Shown in pieces: positions 59,601 to 64,000 of a DNA stretch of 64,000 nt (positions within the stretch are counted from its first letter, which is position 1; every line of letters begins with the position of its first letter). The stretch is from Colletotrichum lupini (Eukaryota; Ascomycota; Sordariomycetes; Glomerellales; Glomerellaceae). The notes under the pieces were generated by a model, which saw nothing but the letters and a program-made list of their open reading frames with translations, ran no database searches and was not told where the DNA came from. The stretch is taken from NCBI RefSeq assembly GCF_023278565.1, contig NC_064672.1, positions 3,224,001-3,288,000 of the forward strand, read 5' to 3'. A program made the position numbers and the translations under genes.

Positions 59601-61814
59601 TGACCACTCTCTGGACGGAGGGCGGAGTAGATGAGCTGCTGGTATGAGTCTCGGTCGAAGAAGGTATCCTTGTTGCAAAGAGCAACAGAGACCGAAAGAT
59701 GGTCCTGAATCAAACCACGGAGAGGCTTGCCTGCCGTGCCAGACAGATATTGATGGTCTGTGTCGGCGATCTGAAGAGCCTCAGCTCTGGCAACCTCGTT
59801 CTGGGGGAAGTGCATGTTCATCTCGTCGCCGTCGAAATCAGCATTGTACGTATTACAATTGGCGTAGTGCATTCGGATTGTTTTCTCTCCTGGCAACACG
59901 CGAACTCGGTGACCCATGATTGACGGCTTGTGAAGTGTCGGCTGACGGTTCATCAAAACAACATCGCCGTTCGTCAAATGTCGGTAAACCTTCTTGCCTT
60001 TCATGCCACTCAACTGGGCGTTGGTCGGCGTGAGGAGCTGGTTGGCAAGAGACTGGCGGTCATCTGCAGACTTGGATCGAAGGTTGACGATTTGTCCGTT
60101 CTCGTACTCAATAGCAGCCGCGCCGGGCCACTTGTCGACACCATTTATAACGGCTTGCTGCAGATCTTTGAAGTTGTGGCTCGTGACGGGCTCGGGGTAT
60201 GTAAGTTTGCGTGCAAAAACGGGAGGCACACCAATCTCGTTGGTCTCGATATTAGGGTCGGGGGAAATGACGCTGCGGGCAGCGAAGTTGACTCGCTTTC
60301 CCATCATGTTCTTTCGGAAAAGGCCCTCTTTTTTCTCCAGCTTCTGCTTGATGCCATCTTCGTTCCTTTTCGCAGCTGCGCCTTGGACGGGGTTTTTGCT
60401 CTTGTCGATCAGAGAGTTGACAGACTCTTGCAATTCCGTCCATACTTGGTGCAAATCGTTGATGTCTCTTGCTCTCCCGTACTGGTCTGTGCCACCCACG
60501 CTTTGGTGTATTCTCGCAATGCTACCGCAGTTTCGCATGATCATCTTGTAGAGGGAATTCTGCTGGGCCTCAGAAATCTGAGAATCGCCAGTTCGAGCTT
60601 CGGGTCGGAACTTGTTGGGGGGAACAAGGATGGTTCGGATGAAGAACATGTCGGCAGACACTTTAGCTGCCTTCTTGGTCACTGGCTTCGAGTTGTAGAC
60701 GAGGGACATAATGTCTTGTTCCTTGTCGAATAACTCCCTCAGACGTGCGCGAACTTCCATTGCACTAAGGTATCGCTGCTGACCGGGGGTTTGACGGACG
60801 GCATGAACTCTAGACTCTGCCTCCTCCTTCTCGAGGTCGTCGTCATGAGCATCACGCATGTCAACGTCGTTTTCCTCGCTCGATGAGTTTGTATCAACGT
60901 CGGCAATACCTTCGTCGGTGTCGGTGTTGCCGCGCTTCGACTTGCGCTGGTGAGCTGCTGTCGCCATGGAGTCCTTGAGGTGTAGGTTTTTCTGTGCCAT
61001 TTGACCCATATCCTTCTCGCTAAGGGCCTTTTCGAATATCTTGACAAAGCGGTCCTTTCGGTAGGTAGGCGATATACCGCCACAGTTGTCGCATCGTTTG
61101 GACTTGGTGATTTGTGTCAGGAAGTCCTTGATGAGCTCTCTCCTCATTTCGATAGCACCTTCGTGCTTGCCCTTCCTGACCTCGCCCAGATTGAGCCTGT
61201 GTGATTTGAGAGATTGGCGAACGTATACCTCTCGGGCCCCAATAATGTTGTCGACCGTGGAGGTGCCCTCTTCTTCTGCCTCGCTCTCGTAATCCGTGGG
61301 CACACCCGGGAGTGCAAGGCCCTTAAGCTCTTCTCCAATAGCATCAACCAAGTGAGCCTCGTGCAAGAGGCCATATTGCAGCAATCGAAGTTTGCAGGAG
61401 TATCGATTGATTTCGCGATGGCGCATGCGGAAACCTTTGCAGTAGACGCATTGCGACCTCAGAAGACGGAGAACCTGGTCAAGAAATACAGGATGGTATA
61501 CCGGCACGGGGAGCTCGATGTGGCCGGCGTGGCCCGGGCATGAAGACTGGTTCAAGTTACAGGTTGCACAGCTGTGAAGAGACGTGTAAGTCAATTGAGC
61601 CAAGGACAAGGGATATTCGGGGCATTTCATACAGAGCATCGCCCCATGATCCAAGAGCAGGATCATAGAGACCACCAGGAACGGGGTTCAGAAGGTTGTC
61701 GAATGTGCTGTCGTTCTCAATGCGCTTGACCGAGATTGCTCTGATTTCTTCCTCGGTGAGGAATGTGAATTCGACCGTCTCGACAGACGACGAAACGGGT
61801 TGAGAGATGTTCAT
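56639..61814 (-). CDS. rpa1: RNA polymerase I largest subunit (A190)
   Basis: Largest catalytic subunit of RNA polymerase I, which transcribes the 35S rRNA precursor in the nucleolus. Two exons, 61814-61633 and 61571-56639, flank a 61-nt intron that splits the N-terminal zinc region; joined they read WGDALCATCNLNQSSCPGHAGH (in pieces, ~57-78). The product is about 1,704 aa. The catalytic NADFDGDEMNMHFPQ loop (~640) carries the three metal-binding aspartates. NRQPTLHKPSI, GQSVGEPSTQMTLNTFH (trigger-loop/bridge region) and the C-terminal jaw follow. A strongly acidic insert of about 85 residues lies in the jaw, near 57340-57600, with several Asp/Glu runs. The N-terminal second zinc site CVYCKGF is present. 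Divergent from prp3, with 843 bp between start codons. Confidence 0.95.
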
Positions 61815-62657
61815 GTTGCCGTTGAGGCGTCAGGTAATAGCCTGGCACCAATCTGGGTCGGAACGGCAGAAGGTGTGGTATCCGAAGCAAATTTTCCATA
61901 CAGCTTCCGCTTCAAAGAGGCACTCGCTCGATCGCAAATGCAATACAACCGGGGCGGATGGTCCAGAGCAGCAACCCTCGGTGGGAGACCGAGGGGAACT
62001 TTTTTTTTGGGCGGTGGTGGTCGGCAGAACGGAGACCCGCCTCTGTCTAGTGGGTCCTGCACTGTTTTTTTGCCTGCCACTGTGCTATCGGCGCAAGGCA
62101 GCAAGGCATCACAAAATGACCTGGAGGAACGGGACCTTCCAGGTTGCGATTAGGCTAGGTAGGTAAGGTACGGTACATGGCATACCTAGTGTTTACCACC
62201 TACGTACCTGTGTGCTGCACATTAGCCTGTGTGCCTGTGTTTACCTCACAACGGGCACTACGATAACATCGAGGTTACAGTGTTAACTGGATAATCACGT
62301 AGCCACTCTCTTGACCAGAGCCCACAGTAGGAGCGTCTCCCTCCAGCTCTCAAGAGACACTCCGTATTTCTCAACCACAACCTCCATCAGCCGTGCAACG
62401 GGGCCACTACCGAAAGCTCTTACGGACTCTACTGCCCATCCTCTTTGCCTTGGGATCACTGCGAATGATTTACCCTTCCGACCGCGATACACAATCAGCG
62501 AACTCTGCGAAGACGACCGGCTCAGAACGAGAGAGCGCCCAGGCTTACCCGACATCCGCCCGACGAAGCACGTGTATCTCCGGAAAGACGTGCATCCCAT
62601 AATCTGGTTCATACGACCAGTCGTGGAGAAAAGTGGCAGCATATCAGCCTGGTCATA
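61815..62657. promoter_or_regulatory. Divergent promoter region between rpa1 and prp3
   Basis: The 843-bp spacer separates the start codons of two divergently transcribed housekeeping genes. It contains a TTTTTTTTT run near 62000 and a TACC/GGTA cluster near 62155-62180. Two opposing 115-codon frames at 62295-62658 mirror each other across strands and have no recognisable features. No TATA box was identified. Confidence 0.5.
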
Positions 62658-64000
62658 ATGGATCGACAGTCAGACTCGTTAGGCCTTGGGCCTCGTCACG
62701 ACCCCAACTCCCGGGTTTCGAAACCTGAATCGGCCGCCGATAAGATGGCTGCGCTCAAAGCCAGAGTCGCTGCAGCAGTCGGCGTCTCCAAGGCTAAAGG
62801 AGGACTTAACGTCGGATTACACCCAGTACTCGAGAGTCTCGGTCAGGCAAAGGCACCAGCTAGACCCAATGATGGAAAGCCATCCGGCAGTCGACTGCAC
62901 TCTGACTCGAAGTTCTCGACTGGATTAAAAGCCCCAGATGCTACTGGGCGAGGCCGCGATGCGCCGCTATCCAACCCGTATTTCAACGACCAGCAGGCAG
63001 CACAGCCCGCAAGTGGAAGACAACGTCAGGCTCGGTCGCTAAATTTCCATGCCAAGGGCAAGTTCATCCAGCAAGCCGCGGCGCTGCGGCGACAAGCTGC
63101 CCTCGAGGAGATGAAGAAGAGAATCGCGGCGCAAACGAGGAAAGCCGGCATCGAAGATGAATTGGAGTTGGAGAAGAATCTTGTCGTCGACCCTCCTCCG
63201 GACATAGAATGGTTCGACGGTGGACTGGTCGACGGGACCTCTTACGACTGTATCGACGACGAATCCAAACTGAAGATCAAAGAAGATACCATCATCACGG
63301 AATATGTACAACACCCCGTCGCGTTGGAACCGCCGCAGGAGAAGAACACCCCAGCCCTGAAGCCGATGTACCTAACACCGAAAGAAATGGCCAAGACCAG
63401 GAGGCAGAGAAGGATGGCCGAACTCAAGGAGCAGCAAGCAAAGATCAGACTTGGACTAGTGCCAGCTCCACCCCCCAAAGTCAAGAAGAGCAACATGATG
63501 CGTGTTTACGCAGACTCTGCAGTGAAGGATCCTACGGCTGTGGAAAATCTCGTCAACAGGCAGATCGCTGAGCGCCAGCAGAATCACTTGGAGGCCAACG
63601 AAGAACGCAAGCTCACGAAGGAAGAGAAGCACGTCAAACTTGCTACGAACCAAGAAAAGGATGCTGCGAAAGGCATCCATATCTTGGTGTTCAAGATTGA
63701 CAGTCTCGCCAACGGCCGGAATAGATTCAGGATCCAAAAGAATGCCGAACAGCATGCTCTCACGGGTATTTGCATCATGCACCCAAGGATGAACCTTGTC
63801 ATTGTTGAAGGCGGCGAGCACAGCATACGCAAATACAAGAAGCTCATGCTTGAGCGGATTAACTGGACCGAAAATGCACATTCGCAAGAGGGGAAGACCC
63901 AACAACAGCTTCGCGAATGGCTGGTAGCGGAAAACGAGAGCGGCGATTTGAAGGACATGTCCCACAATGAGTGTAAGCTGGTGTTTGAAGGCGAAGAAAA
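62658..64000 (+). CDS. prp3: U4/U6 small nuclear ribonucleoprotein Prp3 (3' end beyond window)
   Basis: Splicing factor that binds the U4/U6 snRNA duplex and the U6 3' overhang in the U4/U6.U5 tri-snRNP. The frame opens at ATG 62658 (MDRQSDSLGLG) and runs uninterrupted for 447 codons to the window edge, so the end is missing. Residues ~25-120 are disordered. From ~125 comes the Prp3 core: LNFHAKGKFIQQAAALRRQ, ELELEKNLVVDPPPDIEWFD, PMYLTPKEMAKTRRQRRMAE, and GLVPAPPPKVKKSNMMRVY. The C-terminal DUF1115 ferredoxin-like RNA-binding domain begins around 390 with CIMHPRMNLVIVEGGEHSI and RKYKKLMLERINW. The last residues seen are ECKLVFEGEE. The partial frame has no intron visible. Identity is firm. 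Confidence 0.93.
   Translation, partial: MDRQSDSLGLGPRHDPNSRVSKPESAADKMAALKARVAAAVGVSKAKGGLNVGLHPVLESLGQAKAPARPNDGKPSGSRLHSDSKFSTGLKAPDATGRGRDAPLSNPYFNDQQAAQPASGRQRQARSLNFHAKGKFIQQAAALRRQAALEEMKKRIAAQTRKAGIEDELELEKNLVVDPPPDIEWFDGGLVDGTSYDCIDDESKLKIKEDTIITEYVQHPVALEPPQEKNTPALKPMYLTPKEMAKTRRQRRMAELKEQQAKIRLGLVPAPPPKVKKSNMMRVYADSAVKDPTAVENLVNRQIAERQQNHLEANEERKLTKEEKHVKLATNQEKDAAKGIHILVFKIDSLANGRNRFRIQKNAEQHALTGICIMHPRMNLVIVEGGEHSIRKYKKLMLERINWTENAHSQEGKTQQQLREWLVAENESGDLKDMSHNECKLVFEGEE

Noticed and set aside
62295..62658. Two opposing 115-codon frames between rpa1 and prp3
   Set aside because: Mirror images on the two strands with no family character; at most one could be real and neither is supported.

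Overview
This window is nuclear DNA of a filamentous ascomycete (Pezizomycotina, most likely Sordariomycetes). The evidence is many short introns (about 51-99 nt) with GT..AG ends and CTAAC/CTGAC-like branch sites, CT-rich leaders, gene-poor spacers carrying TACC/GGTA-type simple sequence, and orthologues of well-known fungal housekeeping genes. No operons, CRISPR arrays, plasmid or viral genes, intact transposons, rRNA or convincing tRNA genes were seen. Exon boundaries were read by eye and checked by phase arithmetic. No database search was run.

Layout, left to right: a spacer (1-2725); a Ulp1-type SUMO protease (-, 2726-6658); a phenol 2-monooxygenase-type FAD enzyme (-, 7792-9877); a ten-exon gene for an unrecognised protein of about 1,508 aa (+, 12705-17953); a glycine-zipper protein (-, 18708-19553); a Bsc6-like major facilitator (+, 21752-23312); the wybutosine enzyme Ppm2/Tyw4 (-, 23489-25923); Atg18 (+, 27693-29320); the dual-specificity phosphatase Pps1 (-, 30395-32533); a DDHD-domain phospholipase (+, 37381-40500); Rad3/XPD helicase (-, 40785-43658); a three-finger C2H2 transcription factor (+, 51183-52561); the RNA polymerase I largest subunit (-, 56639-61814); and the U4/U6 snRNP protein Prp3 (+, 62658 to beyond the window end).

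The genes form no single pathway. They cover SUMO deconjugation, aromatic hydroxylation, tRNA modification, autophagy, phosphatase signalling, lipid metabolism, TFIIH repair/transcription, rRNA transcription and splicing. From the second gene onward the strands alternate strictly, so every neighbouring pair is tail-to-tail or head-to-head. Most head-to-head spacers are large (up to 7.5 kb before the zinc-finger gene), while two tail-to-tail pairs are under 300 bp apart.

Points that deserve a second look: an in-frame TAG inside the unrecognised gene that needs an unusual intron to be removed; a possible conserved C-terminal domain in that protein; a perfect 15-bp inverted repeat at 36672-36721; short dispersed motifs (TACTCCGTA, TACGGATAC, TACC/GGTA arrays) that concentrate in spacers; long dG:dC homopolymers; micro-exons of 15, 17 and 20 nt; a stopless 60-nt intron next to the Pps1 catalytic loop; and a short Ppm2 with no C-terminal extension.
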